Part shown: one piece after another, positions 23,081 to 31,295 of the stretch
Numbering within the stretch: the stretch's first letter is position 1
Layout of the letters: every line of letters starts with the position of its first letter
Assembly (NCBI GenBank): GCA_947455645.1
Contig: CANGPA010000013.1
Coordinates: 1 to 33,460, forward strand
DNA: 33,460 nt
Source: Hyphomicrobiales bacterium
Lineage (GTDB): Bacteria; Pseudomonadota; Alphaproteobacteria; Rhizobiales; Beijerinckiaceae
Direction: 5' to 3'
Program-made: the position numbers and the translations under genes
Notes under the pieces: generated by a model
The model's database searches: none
What the model was told of the DNA's origin: nothing
The model's input: only the letters and a program-made list of their open reading frames with translations

Positions 23081-23148
23081 CGACACGATTCGAACGTGTG
23101 ACCTCTGCCTTCGGAGGGCAGCACTCTATCCAGCTGAGCTACGGGTGC
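23072..23148 (-). tRNA. tRNA-Arg (anticodon CCG)
   Basis: On the minus strand the cloverleaf reads with acceptor stem GCACCCG/CGGGTGC, a D-arm containing TAGCTCAGCTGGATAGAG, and an anticodon arm CTGCC-CTCCGAA-GGCAG giving anticodon CCG (reads CGG, arginine). The T-arm contains GTTCGAATC, and the CCA end is encoded. It is followed by a terminator hairpin and lies 100 bases downstream of the ActR/RegA-like gene on the same strand. Its 3' end carries the direct repeat that bounds the islet. Confidence 0.95.
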
Positions 23149-23247
23149 CAAAGCCTGTGCCTCTTCTAGCTGATTGCCGGACACTCGGCAATTGCGTGGG
23201 CGTTAAAGCGAACAACGCATCCGCATTTATCGGGCCGGGGAGGCGGG

Positions 23248-23802
23248 TCAGCGCGGCGCGCGCTTGGCCAGAATGCGCTGGAGTGTGCGGCGATGCATGG
23301 AAAGCCGGCGGGCGGTTTCCGAGACATTGCGGCCGCATTGCTCATAAACGCGCTGGATATGCTCCCAGCGGACCCGATCCGGTGACATCGGATTTTCGGG
23401 CGGTGCGATGGTCAGCGGGCCATCGGCATGGAGCGCCCGGTCGATCTCGTCGGCATCGGCCGGTTTGGCGAGATAGTCGGTGGCGCCGAGTTTCACAGCC
23501 GCCACGGCGGTTGCCAGATTGGCATAGCCTGTGACGATGATGCCGCGGGCATCCGGACGCTTTTTGGATAAAGCAGCCAGAACATCGAGGCCACTGCCAT
23601 CGCCGAGCTTGAGGTCAATGACGGCATAGGCCGGCGGACGGGATTCAATGGCCGCGATACCGGCTTTGGCGGTTTCAGCAGCCTCAACGCGGTAGCCGCG
23701 CTGTTCCATCTCGCGGGTAAACCGGGTGACGAAGGTTTTTTCCCCGTCAACAATCAGAAGAGACCGGTCAGCAAGCTTGCTCGCACTGGAAACATCATTC
23801 AT
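23248..23802 (-). CDS. actR: ActR/RegA/PrrA-family response regulator
   Basis: The protein has 184 residues. An N-terminal receiver domain carries phospho-acceptor D63 (VIDLKLGDGSGLD), T91 (IIVTGYA) and K113 (LAKPADADE). A Pro-containing linker leads to a short Fis-type helix-turn-helix, RVRWEHIQRVYEQCGRNVSE and TARRLSMHRRTLQRILAKRAPR, which is the near-invariant ActR/RegA signature. The family is the response half of a redox-responsive two-component system controlling respiration, carbon and nitrogen metabolism. The sensor kinase (ActS/RegB), often adjacent, is not in this window; the divergent neighbour is an ABC transporter. Oddity: the acidic pocket reads VDGEK (19-22), with Gly20 where a Mg-binding Asp is expected. 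Confidence 0.93.
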   Translation of the reverse strand: MNDVSSASKLADRSLLIVDGEKTFVTRFTREMEQRGYRVEAAETAKAGIAAIESRPPAYAVIDLKLGDGSGLDVLAALSKKRPDARGIIVTGYANLATAVAAVKLGATDYLAKPADADEIDRALHADGPLTIAPPENPMSPDRVRWEHIQRVYEQCGRNVSETARRLSMHRRTLQRILAKRAPR

Positions 23803-23973
23803 CGCTTCCGCCCTTCATCTGATGGGAGTTATGCAGACTTACGCGGCGGCGGACGGTTCGGTTCACTCGGCGCGCGACAATTCCGCACGTTCCGGGCCAA
23901 AGGGGTGGGACGGCGCGGGCCGTTCTCGTCTATAACTCCGCTTCGAACCCGCCCTTTGACGAGAGTTGCCCTT

Positions 23974-24747
23974 TTGACCGCCTTACCCCTCATCGAGTCC
24001 GAACATCCCGCCATTGAGGTCGATGCCCTCGAAAAGCGCTATCGCGGCGTGCCAGCGGTGCGCGGGATCAGTTTCCGGTTAGCGCCGGGCGAGGTTTTGG
24101 GACTTCTGGGCGGCAATGGCGCGGGAAAAACCACCACGATCGGCATGATCATGGGGCTTGTTCTGCCAAGCAGCGGCCGGGTGCGGGTGTTCGGCACGGA
24201 TATGGCCAAGGACCGCTATGCCGTGCTCCACCGGATGAATTTCGAAAGCCCCTATGTGGATATGCCGCATCGGCTTACCGTCCGGCAAAATCTGGAAGTT
24301 TTCGGGATGCTCTATGGCGTTCCGCACATCAAGGACCGGATTGCCGAACTTGCGCGTGACCTGCATCTTGAGGCGTTTCTCGATCGCGAGGCGGGGCAAT
24401 TATCCGCCGGACAAAAGACGCGCGTGGCGCTGGCCAAAGCGCTCGTCAATCATCCCGATCTTTTATTGCTTGATGAACCCACGGCATCGCTTGATCCGGA
24501 TACGGCGGATTGGGTGCGCACGCGTCTTGAAACCTATCGACGCGATCAAAACGCATCCATTCTTTTGGCCTCGCATAATATGGCCGAAGTCGAGCGGCTG
24601 TGTGATCGCGTGATCATTATGAAAGCCGGTGCGATTGCCGATGAAGGAAGCCCATCAGCGCTCATTGAAAAATATGGACGCCATTCGCTTGAGGAAGTGT
24701 TCCTTGATGTGGTGCGCGCGCCGACACAAACGGAGCATGCCGCATGA
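23974..24747 (+). CDS. ABC-2 type transporter ATP-binding protein
   Basis: This 257-residue ATPase has Walker A GGNGAGKTTT, Q-loop region MNFESPYVDMPHRLTVRQNL, signature QLSAGQKTRVALAKAL, Walker B LLLLDEPTASLDP and the H-loop ASHNM. The short form with one nucleotide-binding domain plus an ABC-2 permease encoded next door is typical of exporters of the NodI/DrrA type. The start is uncertain: TTG 23974 gives an N-terminus (TALPLIESEHPAIEV) close to the domain start with GAGAG upstream, whereas GTG 23905 would add 23 mostly basic residues. It overlaps the permease start as ATGA (24744-24747), so the two are translationally coupled. Confidence 0.9.
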   Translation: MTALPLIESEHPAIEVDALEKRYRGVPAVRGISFRLAPGEVLGLLGGNGAGKTTTIGMIMGLVLPSSGRVRVFGTDMAKDRYAVLHRMNFESPYVDMPHRLTVRQNLEVFGMLYGVPHIKDRIAELARDLHLEAFLDREAGQLSAGQKTRVALAKALVNHPDLLLLDEPTASLDPDTADWVRTRLETYRRDQNASILLASHNMAEVERLCDRVIIMKAGAIADEGSPSALIEKYGRHSLEEVFLDVVRAPTQTEHAA

Positions 24748-25568
24748 GCGCGATTATTCATTCTGATCGCGGCGGTTTTTCGATACGGCGCGTGGGCGCG
24801 CTTGTGTTGCGCTATACCTATCTTTTGCGCTCGTCTTGGCCGCGTCTTTTGGAACTCGTCTATTGGCCCACGGTGCAAATGCTGACTTGGGGTTTCATCC
24901 AGCTTTATGTCGCCAACACATCAGGACGCGCGGCGTTTGCCGCGGGCACGCTGATCGGCGCGATGCTGTTATGGGATGTGTTGTTTCGCAGCCAGCTTGG
25001 TTTTTCGGTTTCGTTTCTTGAAGAAATTTGGGCGCGCAATATCGGCAATCTGTTGATGAGCCCGATGCGGCCTTCGGAATTTATTGTCGCGCTGATCGTG
25101 ATGAGTGTTGTGCGTCTGGCGATCGGGCTCGGCCCTGTGGCGTTGATGGCGACATGGTTTTTCGGATTTAATTATTTCGCCTTGGGCATGGGCGCGCTTT
25201 TGTTTTTTGCCAATCTGGTTTTGACGGGCTGGGCGGTGGGTCTCGTCGTTTCCGGCTTGGTGATGCGGCATGGGCTGGGCGCAGAAAGTCTCGCCTGGAC
25301 GGTGATGTTTGTGCTTCTGCCGCTGACCTCGGTTTATTACCCCGTAACGGTGCTGCCGGCCTGGCTTCAGCCGGTTTCCTGGTGTTTGCCGCCTACTTAC
25401 GTATTTGAGGGATTGCGCGCTTTGCTCATCGACCATCAGCTGCGGCTTGACCTGATGGCCGAGGCGTTTTTGCTCAATATCGGCTATTTTGCCGCGGCGA
25501 TCTTCGCTTTCCGCGTGCTTTTGGAGCAAGCCCGCGAAGGCGGCTCCTTGATGCAGATGGGCGAGTGA
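24744..25568 (+). CDS. ABC-2 type transporter permease
   Basis: This 274-residue membrane protein has about six hydrophobic segments and the ABC-2 layout: an amphipathic N-terminal helix (RRVGALVLRYTYLLRSSWPRLLELVYWP), a cytoplasmic loop (NIGNLLMSPMRPSEFIVA) and a C-terminal LLPLTSVYYPVTVLPAWLQPVSWCLPPTYVFEGLR block, which is the conserved ABC-2 signature region. It forms an exporter with the ATPase whose gene overlaps it by four bases. The pair resembles NodJ/DrrB-type systems for lipids, polysaccharides or drugs; the cargo is unknown. Confidence 0.9.
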   Translation: MSAIIHSDRGGFSIRRVGALVLRYTYLLRSSWPRLLELVYWPTVQMLTWGFIQLYVANTSGRAAFAAGTLIGAMLLWDVLFRSQLGFSVSFLEEIWARNIGNLLMSPMRPSEFIVALIVMSVVRLAIGLGPVALMATWFFGFNYFALGMGALLFFANLVLTGWAVGLVVSGLVMRHGLGAESLAWTVMFVLLPLTSVYYPVTVLPAWLQPVSWCLPPTYVFEGLRALLIDHQLRLDLMAEAFLLNIGYFAAAIFAFRVLLEQAREGGSLMQMGE

Positions 25569-25622
25569 GCGGATCGATCACAGAATTTTAAGCCCCTCTA
25601 TGGCACTATGACCTTAGAAGCA

Positions 25623-25673
25623 TTGCACAACCCGCACGAAGAGGACTAGATTGCTCCTTGTGCAGTGCAACAA
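25623..25673 (+). promoter_or_regulatory. phaZ promoter region with PhaR-like sites
   Basis: TTGCAC (25623-25628), an 18-base spacer and TAGATT (25647-25652) could be the promoter. Around it TGCACAA (25624-25630) and TTGTGCA (25658-25664) are inverted, and the latter continues into a near-palindrome TTGTGCA-G-TGCAACAA (25658-25673). TTGC/GCAA-type repeats of this kind are what the granule-associated repressor PhaR binds in alphaproteobacteria, which fits the following gene. Confidence 0.4.
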
Positions 25674-25710
25674 ATAGCCCGGCTCAAGCCGGTCAGGGAC
25701 AGTCAAGCCG

Positions 25711-26991
25711 ATGCAGCTTCCGCTTTATATGTGGTACGAGGCGACCCATGCCATGTTGGCCCCCGCGCGTGCGCTTGCGGGTTCGACCAAGCTTTTTTAC
25801 AAAAACCCGGTCAATCCGCTGACCCATTCGCCCTTCGGCCGCAGCGTGGCCGCCGCGTGCGAAATGTTTGAGCGCACCACGCGCCGCTACGGCAAGCCGG
25901 AATTCGGCTATGGCGCGATCCGCGTGAACGGCATTGAAGCCGAGATTGTTGAAGATGTTGTTTGGTCGCAACCTTTCTGCAACCTGATCCATTTCCGCAA
26001 GAAGACGGTCGGTCGGCAATTCAATCAGCCCAAAATTCTGATGGTTGCACCGATGTCGGGCCATTACGCGACGTTGTTGCGCGGTACGGTTGAAACCTTT
26101 CTGCCAACCCATGACGTGTATATTACCGACTGGGTTGATGCGCGCACGGTGCCGATGAGCGCGGGTCGGTTCGATCTCGACAATTACATTGACTATGTGA
26201 TCGAGATGATCCGGCTCTTAGGCCCTGACGTGCATTTGATGGCCGTCTGCCAACCCGCCGTACCCGTGATTGCCGCGATTGCGCGCATGGAAGCGGAAGA
26301 TGATCCGGCTGTGCCTTATTCGATGACCTTAATGGGCGGCCCGATTGATACGCGCGAAAGCCCGACGCAAGTGAATTTATTGGCGCAAAATCGCGGGACC
26401 GATTGGTTCAAGCGGCATTGCATTGTCAAAGTGCCGCTGCCGAATGCGGGCTTCATGCGCGATGTGTATCCGGGCTTTTTGCAGCTCTCCGGATTCATGG
26501 CGATGAATATTGATCGCCATATCGAAGCGCATGGCGAGATGTTCTCGCATCTTGTGCATGGCGATGGTGACTCGGCCGAAAAACATCGCGATTTTTATGA
26601 TGAATATATGGCGGTGATGGATTTGACCGCCGAGTTTTATCTTCAAACGGTTGATACGGTGTTTGTGCAGCATGCGCTGCCCAAAGGCGAGATGATGCAT
26701 CGCGACAAGCCTGTGAATTTGAGTGCCATCAAACGTTGCGCCTTGATGACGGTTGAAGGCGAGAAGGATGATATTTCGGGCGTTGGCCAAACACAGGCCG
26801 CGCATCGCCTGTGCGTCAACATTCCCGAGGAGCGCCGCGTGCATTGGGTGCAGCCGAAAGTGGGCCATTATGGCGTGTTCAATGGTTCGCGCTTCCGTGC
26901 AGAAGTGGCACCCCGCATCGCCGATTTCATGGCCAATAGCGCGCATGATGCCAAAAAATCTTCTGGCAAATCCTTGAAGCTGGTTATCTGA
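25711..26991 (+). CDS. phaZ: Intracellular polyhydroxyalkanoate (PHB) depolymerase
   Basis: This 426-residue enzyme breaks down stored polyhydroxybutyrate on the granule surface. It is of the type without a signal peptide and without a lipase box: the nucleophile is cysteine, C180 in LMAVCQPAVP, with the acidic residue in VEGEKDDISG and the histidine in KVGHYGVFNGSRF. The N-terminal MWYEATHAMLAPARALAGSTKLFYKNPVNP is strongly diagnostic. Length matches the family (about 410-430). ATG 25711 is used, with AGGGAC about 11 bases upstream. No other PHA genes are in the window; the upstream repeats suggest control by PhaR. Confidence 0.95.
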   Translation: MQLPLYMWYEATHAMLAPARALAGSTKLFYKNPVNPLTHSPFGRSVAAACEMFERTTRRYGKPEFGYGAIRVNGIEAEIVEDVVWSQPFCNLIHFRKKTVGRQFNQPKILMVAPMSGHYATLLRGTVETFLPTHDVYITDWVDARTVPMSAGRFDLDNYIDYVIEMIRLLGPDVHLMAVCQPAVPVIAAIARMEAEDDPAVPYSMTLMGGPIDTRESPTQVNLLAQNRGTDWFKRHCIVKVPLPNAGFMRDVYPGFLQLSGFMAMNIDRHIEAHGEMFSHLVHGDGDSAEKHRDFYDEYMAVMDLTAEFYLQTVDTVFVQHALPKGEMMHRDKPVNLSAIKRCALMTVEGEKDDISGVGQTQAAHRLCVNIPEERRVHWVQPKVGHYGVFNGSRFRAEVAPRIADFMANSAHDAKKSSGKSLKLVI

Positions 26992-27033
26992 CCGTTCCGG
27001 TTTGGTGGTCGCTTCTCGTTGAGAGCGAGCGTA

Positions 27034-27055
27034 GCGCGCGCGTGACAGCGCGCGC
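27034..27055 (+). terminator. GC-only hairpin after phaZ
   Basis: GCGCGCGC (27034-27041) and GCGCGCGC (27048-27055) form a perfect 8-bp stem with loop GTGACA. There is no T-run, so termination would need Rho or the element may be a stability or leader structure for the metallopeptidase gene 24 bases on. Confidence 0.35.
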
Positions 27056-27078
27056 ACTTCGTGGGACTCATAGGGCCC

Positions 27079-27825
27079 ATGATTCCCTTTCTCACCCGTC
27101 CCCGCCGCGCAACGCCGCCGAGCCATATCGATGTCACGCATGAGGGCGCGGCCTATCGTGTTGTGGTCAAGCGCGCCGCCAAAGCAAAGCGACTGACGCT
27201 GCGCGTGAGTGCCGCCACACGGGCGGTGACGCTGACCATGCCGCTCAGAGGTGATTTCAAACTCGTAGCGGATTTTGCTCAGCGTCATGGGGCATGGATT
27301 GCCGAACGCATCGCGCGTCTTGACGGTGAAATTCTGATCGCGCCGGGTGTCGAGATTCCGTTTCGCGGTGAATCGCATCGCATCATCCATCGCGCAGATC
27401 GACGCGGCACCGTTTGGATCGAAGAAGCGGAGGACGGCGCCTCTGTGATCGTGGTGGCAGGGCATGGTGATCATGCCGCCCGTCGTGTGAAGGATTTTCT
27501 CAAGAAAGAAGCACGCCGCGCGCTTGATCAAGCGGTGGAACGCTACACCACGGCGCTCGGTATTCCGGCGCGACGCATCGCACTCAAAGACACGCGCAGC
27601 CGTTGGGGATCCTGCTCGACGGATGGACGGCTGAATTTTTCATGGCGTTTGATTCTCGCGCCCCCTGATGTTCTTGATTATCTTGCCGCGCATGAAGTGG
27701 CGCATTTGAAAGAACACAATCATTCTTCGCGGTTCTGGACCGTGGTGTCGACGCTTTATCCCGAGTATCGCAAGGCCGAGGCGTGGCTCAAACGTCATGG
27801 CATGACGCTGCATCGCTATCGTTGA
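27079..27825 (+). CDS. YgjP/M48-like metallopeptidase domain protein (DUF45)
   Basis: This 248-residue protein has a central TRSRWGSCSTDGRLNFSWRLILAPPDVLDYLAAHEVAHLKEHNHSSRFW block: SRWGSCS, then the zinc motif HEVAH with the third ligand in NHSSRFW, the YgjP-type gluzincin arrangement. The N-terminal half is beta-rich and basic (VVKRAAKAKRLTLRVS). The biological role of this family is poorly defined; some members are found next to restriction or nucleotide-metabolism genes, but here the neighbours are phaZ and an MFS exporter. ATG 27079 is preferred to GTG 27061, because the hairpin at 27034-27055 sits just before the GTG. The MFS gene begins 17 bases after the stop. Confidence 0.85.
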   Translation: MIPFLTRPRRATPPSHIDVTHEGAAYRVVVKRAAKAKRLTLRVSAATRAVTLTMPLRGDFKLVADFAQRHGAWIAERIARLDGEILIAPGVEIPFRGESHRIIHRADRRGTVWIEEAEDGASVIVVAGHGDHAARRVKDFLKKEARRALDQAVERYTTALGIPARRIALKDTRSRWGSCSTDGRLNFSWRLILAPPDVLDYLAAHEVAHLKEHNHSSRFWTVVSTLYPEYRKAEAWLKRHGMTLHRYR

Positions 27826-27842
27826 ACAAGGATTACATTGTT

Positions 27843-29027
27843 ATGGCTTTGCGCACAGGATCTTTCGCGCTCACGATCTTGCTTGGATTGATGACGGCGC
27901 TCGGTCCGCTTTCAACCGATATGTATCTGCCGTCGCTGCCCGCAATCGCTCAGGCGTTTGATGCGCGTTTTTCCGATGTGCAACTTACGCTCTCTGCATT
28001 TTTGATGGGTCTATCAATCGGCCAGATTTTTTATGGACCCTTGTCCGATCGACGCGGTCGCAAGCCCGTGCTTCTGGCGGGCTTGGCTCTTTTTCTGATC
28101 GCTACTTTGCTTGCAAGCCTCGCGCCTTCGGTACCGGTTTTGATTCTCGCACGGTTTTTTCAAGCGCTCGGCGCATCAGGGCCTATCGTCCTGGCGCGTG
28201 CGATTGTGCGTGATCTTTATGAGGGCGCGCGGGCGGGGCAAGAGCTCTCGCGTATGGGAACGATTATGGGTGTTGTGCCTGCAATTGCGCCCATTCTCGG
28301 CGGGTTTCTTGAAGCGGGTTTCGGGTGGCGCGCGAGTTTTATCGCCAGTTTCAGCGGCGCCTTGGTTCTTGGTCTTTTTATTGTTTTTACGCTGCCTGAA
28401 ACACTCGCGCATCGTTTGCGTGATGTGTTTTCCATCCGCATTGTTTTGAGCGGCTATCGCGCTTTGCTCCGCAATGGCCATTACCGGATTTATGTCGCGC
28501 TCTCGGCACTCACTTATTCGGGCTTGTTTGTTTTTATCTCCGGCGCCACCTTTGTGTTGCAAGGCTATTATGGCGTGAGCGAAATTGCATTTGGGTTTTG
28601 CTTTGGCAGTGTTGTGATCGGCTATGTGAGCGGCTCTTTCGTCGCGCAACGTGTGGTGACGCGTTTGGGGCTTAATCGCACGATTCAAGCCGGCGTTGCG
28701 CTGCTTGTTTTTGGTGGTGTGACGATGTTGGGTCTTGTTTTATTGGGACCGAAAACGCCGTTCAGCGTCATCATTCCGATGGCGTTTTACACAGCCGGTG
28801 TTGGCTTTACGATGCCGCAAGCGATGGCGGGTGCGATGGCACCTTTTGCCGATCGCGCGGGATCCGCCTCGTCATTGTTGGGATTTATTCAGATGACCGC
28901 GGCCGCCTGTTTTGGCGTGTTTACCGGTATGCTCGTACCGTTTGGACCGTTGCCGCTTGCGGCTTTGATTGCGCTTTTGAGCGGCCTTGCGTTTTTTGTC
29001 TTCTGGATGGCGCGCGCGTTTTTATAG
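27843..29027 (+). CDS. MFS multidrug exporter, Bcr/CflA family
   Basis: The protein has 394 residues and about 12 transmembrane segments. LGLMTALGPLSTDMYLPSLPAIAQAF in the first segment and loop is the Bcr/CflA hallmark; motif A reads GQIFYGPLSDRRGRKPVLL and motif C GTIMGVVPAIAPILGGFLEAGFGWR. It exports drugs or metabolites by proton antiport (bicyclomycin or chloramphenicol in studied members); the substrate here is not known. ATG 27843 with AAGGA upstream is preferred over an earlier in-frame start inside the metallopeptidase gene. It converges with the PBP1A gene, and the 38-base gap holds no obvious terminator. Confidence 0.93.
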   Translation: MALRTGSFALTILLGLMTALGPLSTDMYLPSLPAIAQAFDARFSDVQLTLSAFLMGLSIGQIFYGPLSDRRGRKPVLLAGLALFLIATLLASLAPSVPVLILARFFQALGASGPIVLARAIVRDLYEGARAGQELSRMGTIMGVVPAIAPILGGFLEAGFGWRASFIASFSGALVLGLFIVFTLPETLAHRLRDVFSIRIVLSGYRALLRNGHYRIYVALSALTYSGLFVFISGATFVLQGYYGVSEIAFGFCFGSVVIGYVSGSFVAQRVVTRLGLNRTIQAGVALLVFGGVTMLGLVLLGPKTPFSVIIPMAFYTAGVGFTMPQAMAGAMAPFADRAGSASSLLGFIQMTAAACFGVFTGMLVPFGPLPLAALIALLSGLAFFVFWMARAFL

Positions 29028-29065
29028 CAAGGCACGCAACATTAAGCGATGCCTTCAATCATGCT

Positions 29066-31210
29066 TTAATTTGCCGCAGGAACCGGTGCCGCAGGCCGTT
29101 GGATGTCCGGCGCCGTTTGCGGTTGTAACATCAACGGCCCGGATGATTTGCTGGGCACTGTTGTTTGCTGACCAAAGAGCGCGCGGCCCAAGACCGAGAA
29201 TAAATCCGATTGCGGCACATCGCTAGCGGGAAGAGGAACAGGCTGCGTTTTTTGAAGCGCTTGTTTCATGAAGCGCGACCAAATCTCCACCGGAAGACTA
29301 CCTCCGGCGACATGTTTTGTTGGTGAATTATCATCATTGCCAAGCCACACACCGGTGACGAGTGCGCTTGTATAACCGATAAACCAGGCATCGCGAAAAT
29401 CCTGACTTGTGCCGGTTTTACCCGCGGCATCCCACACGGGAAGATCAGCTTTTTTCGCGGTTCCGGTTTTAAGCGTTTCACGCATCATCACATTGAGTTC
29501 AGCCAGAATACCCGGATCGATTACGGCGCGTGACGTGACATCGGGCCGCGAATAAAGAAGATCACCCTCGCGCGTGATGACTTCGGTGATGGTGTAGGGT
29601 TCAACACTCATGCCGCCATTGGCAAAACTCGCATAGGCAGACACCAATTCAAGCGGCGTGACGGCGGATGTGCCCAGTGCAATCGATGCATTGATATCGA
29701 GTTTTGATTTGATGCCAAGGCGCTGCGCGGTTGCTGCGACGGTTTTAGGGCCTACTTCCAGTCCGAGACGCACAGCAACGGTGTTCAGCGATTGCGAGAG
29801 CGCTTCCGTCAACGTCACCGATCCGCGATAGTCTTTCGCGTAATTTTCTGGTTGCCAGCCTTTGACATTGAGCGGGGCATCGTCGCGTTGCGTATCAGGG
29901 GTCAACCCTTTTTCAAGCGCGGAGAGATAGACGAAGGGTTTGAAGGCCGAACCCGGTTGCCGCTTCGCACTTGTTACACGATCAAACTGGCTCTCACCAT
30001 AGTTGCGACCCCCAACATAGGCACGGATGGCACCATCGGGATTCATGGCCACCAGCGCGCCTTGTGAGACGCCAAATTTTTGTCCCTTATTTGCAAGTTC
30101 CTCGGTCAAGGCTTTTTCAGCTGCCGCTTGCATCATCGGATTGAGCGTTGTTGTAACGATCAGATCGCCTTCAATCGCGCCGATGAGATCATCCAATTTG
30201 TCGATCACATGATCAGCCGCATAGAGAACCGAATTTGCCGTCTTCGATTTTTGCGCGTCTGCCGGATGGGCGAGCGCGTCTTTGGTTTGCGTGTCGGTGA
30301 TGAAGCCTTCGCGCTGCATCGCTCCGAGCACAAGCGCCGCGCGTGCATGCGCCGCATCGGGATTGCGATTGGGCGCTAGACGTGAAGGGGATTGCACAAG
30401 ACCGCCAAGGATCGCGGCTTCTGCAATTGTGACCTCACGCGCGGATTTGCCGAAATATTTCTGCGCCGCGCCTTCAACCCCATAAGCGCCGGAGCCGAAA
30501 TAGACGCGGTTCAGATAAAGTTCGAGAATTTCATTTTTAGAGAATTTGCGTTCAAGCCAGAGCGCCAGAATCGCTTCTTGGATTTTACGCGAGGCGGTGC
30601 GCTCTTGCGTGAGAAAAAGATTCTTGGCGAGTTGTTGTGTGAGCGTCGAGCCGCCTTGCACGCCACCACCCGCACGCATGATGTTGCGCAAAAGTGCGCG
30701 GCCAATGCCGATGGGATCAATGCCGGCATGGGTATAAAAACGCCGGTCTTCGATGGCGATGAAGGCTTGTGGCAGATAGGGTGGCAATTCGGCGAGTGAC
30801 ACTTCACGCCCACCTGTTTCACCACGATTGGCAAGCAGCGTTCCGTCGGATCCGAGAATGGCGATATTTGGCGGCCGTTTCGGAACCGCTAATTGATCAA
30901 TCGGCGGCAGTTTCGAAGCGTGATAGGCGACAAGAACGCCGAGCGCGATGACGCCCCACAGTCCGAGCACAAGGCTCCAATAGAATAAGCGCCCGATCAA
31001 AGACCGGCTCGGCTTTGAATTTTTTTCAGAACGCTCGGACCGTTGGTTTTTGCGGGTACGGCGAGCGGGTTGCTTTTGGGGCGCGCTATGCTCTTCGAAA
31101 TCCTCGTCGCGTGCGCTTGGCTTACGGCCGCGATTTTTTTGGGGCGTAGGCGCATCGTCCTCGAAAAAAGGCTCATGCCGTCCCGAGCCTGCGCCACGCC
31201 GATCGCCCAT
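29066..31210 (-). CDS. Penicillin-binding protein 1A-type bifunctional peptidoglycan synthase
   Basis: The protein has 714 residues. Order: a long basic and acidic cytoplasmic tail (1-70), one transmembrane segment (about 73-95), a family-51 glycosyltransferase (EDRRFYTHAGID with the catalytic Glu, then GGSTLTQQLAKNLFL and LYLNRVYFGSGAYGVEGAAQ), and a transpeptidase with SAFK (nucleophile Ser), SQSLN and KTGTSQDFRDAWF. It polymerises and cross-links peptidoglycan in the periplasm. ATG 31210 is preferred to the upstream in-frame start because AGGGA lies five bases away. The C-terminus is a Pro/Ala/Gln-rich tail. It lies 85 bases downstream of accD on the same strand and may be partly co-transcribed with it. 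Confidence 0.94.
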   Translation of the reverse strand: MGDRRGAGSGRHEPFFEDDAPTPQKNRGRKPSARDEDFEEHSAPQKQPARRTRKNQRSERSEKNSKPSRSLIGRLFYWSLVLGLWGVIALGVLVAYHASKLPPIDQLAVPKRPPNIAILGSDGTLLANRGETGGREVSLAELPPYLPQAFIAIEDRRFYTHAGIDPIGIGRALLRNIMRAGGGVQGGSTLTQQLAKNLFLTQERTASRKIQEAILALWLERKFSKNEILELYLNRVYFGSGAYGVEGAAQKYFGKSAREVTIAEAAILGGLVQSPSRLAPNRNPDAAHARAALVLGAMQREGFITDTQTKDALAHPADAQKSKTANSVLYAADHVIDKLDDLIGAIEGDLIVTTTLNPMMQAAAEKALTEELANKGQKFGVSQGALVAMNPDGAIRAYVGGRNYGESQFDRVTSAKRQPGSAFKPFVYLSALEKGLTPDTQRDDAPLNVKGWQPENYAKDYRGSVTLTEALSQSLNTVAVRLGLEVGPKTVAATAQRLGIKSKLDINASIALGTSAVTPLELVSAYASFANGGMSVEPYTITEVITREGDLLYSRPDVTSRAVIDPGILAELNVMMRETLKTGTAKKADLPVWDAAGKTGTSQDFRDAWFIGYTSALVTGVWLGNDDNSPTKHVAGGSLPVEIWSRFMKQALQKTQPVPLPASDVPQSDLFSVLGRALFGQQTTVPSKSSGPLMLQPQTAPDIQRPAAPVPAAN

Positions 31211-31295
31211 AAGTGTCCCTATACCCCAAGCGGGCGCGGGGCCCACAAAAGGCACATTTAACGCTTGGCGCTTAAGCTCCGGTTAAGGCGTATGA

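Noticed and set aside
22863-23534. Plus-strand open frame of 223 codons spanning the tRNA and the actR region
   Set aside because: Part of it is the antisense translation of tRNA-Arg (the familiar TIRTCDL...YPAELR artefact) and the rest is antisense to actR; no ribosome-binding site or family pattern.
26377-27531. Minus-strand open frame of 384 codons across phaZ and the YgjP-like gene
   Set aside because: It spans two well-supported genes and an intergenic hairpin, with no motif of its own.
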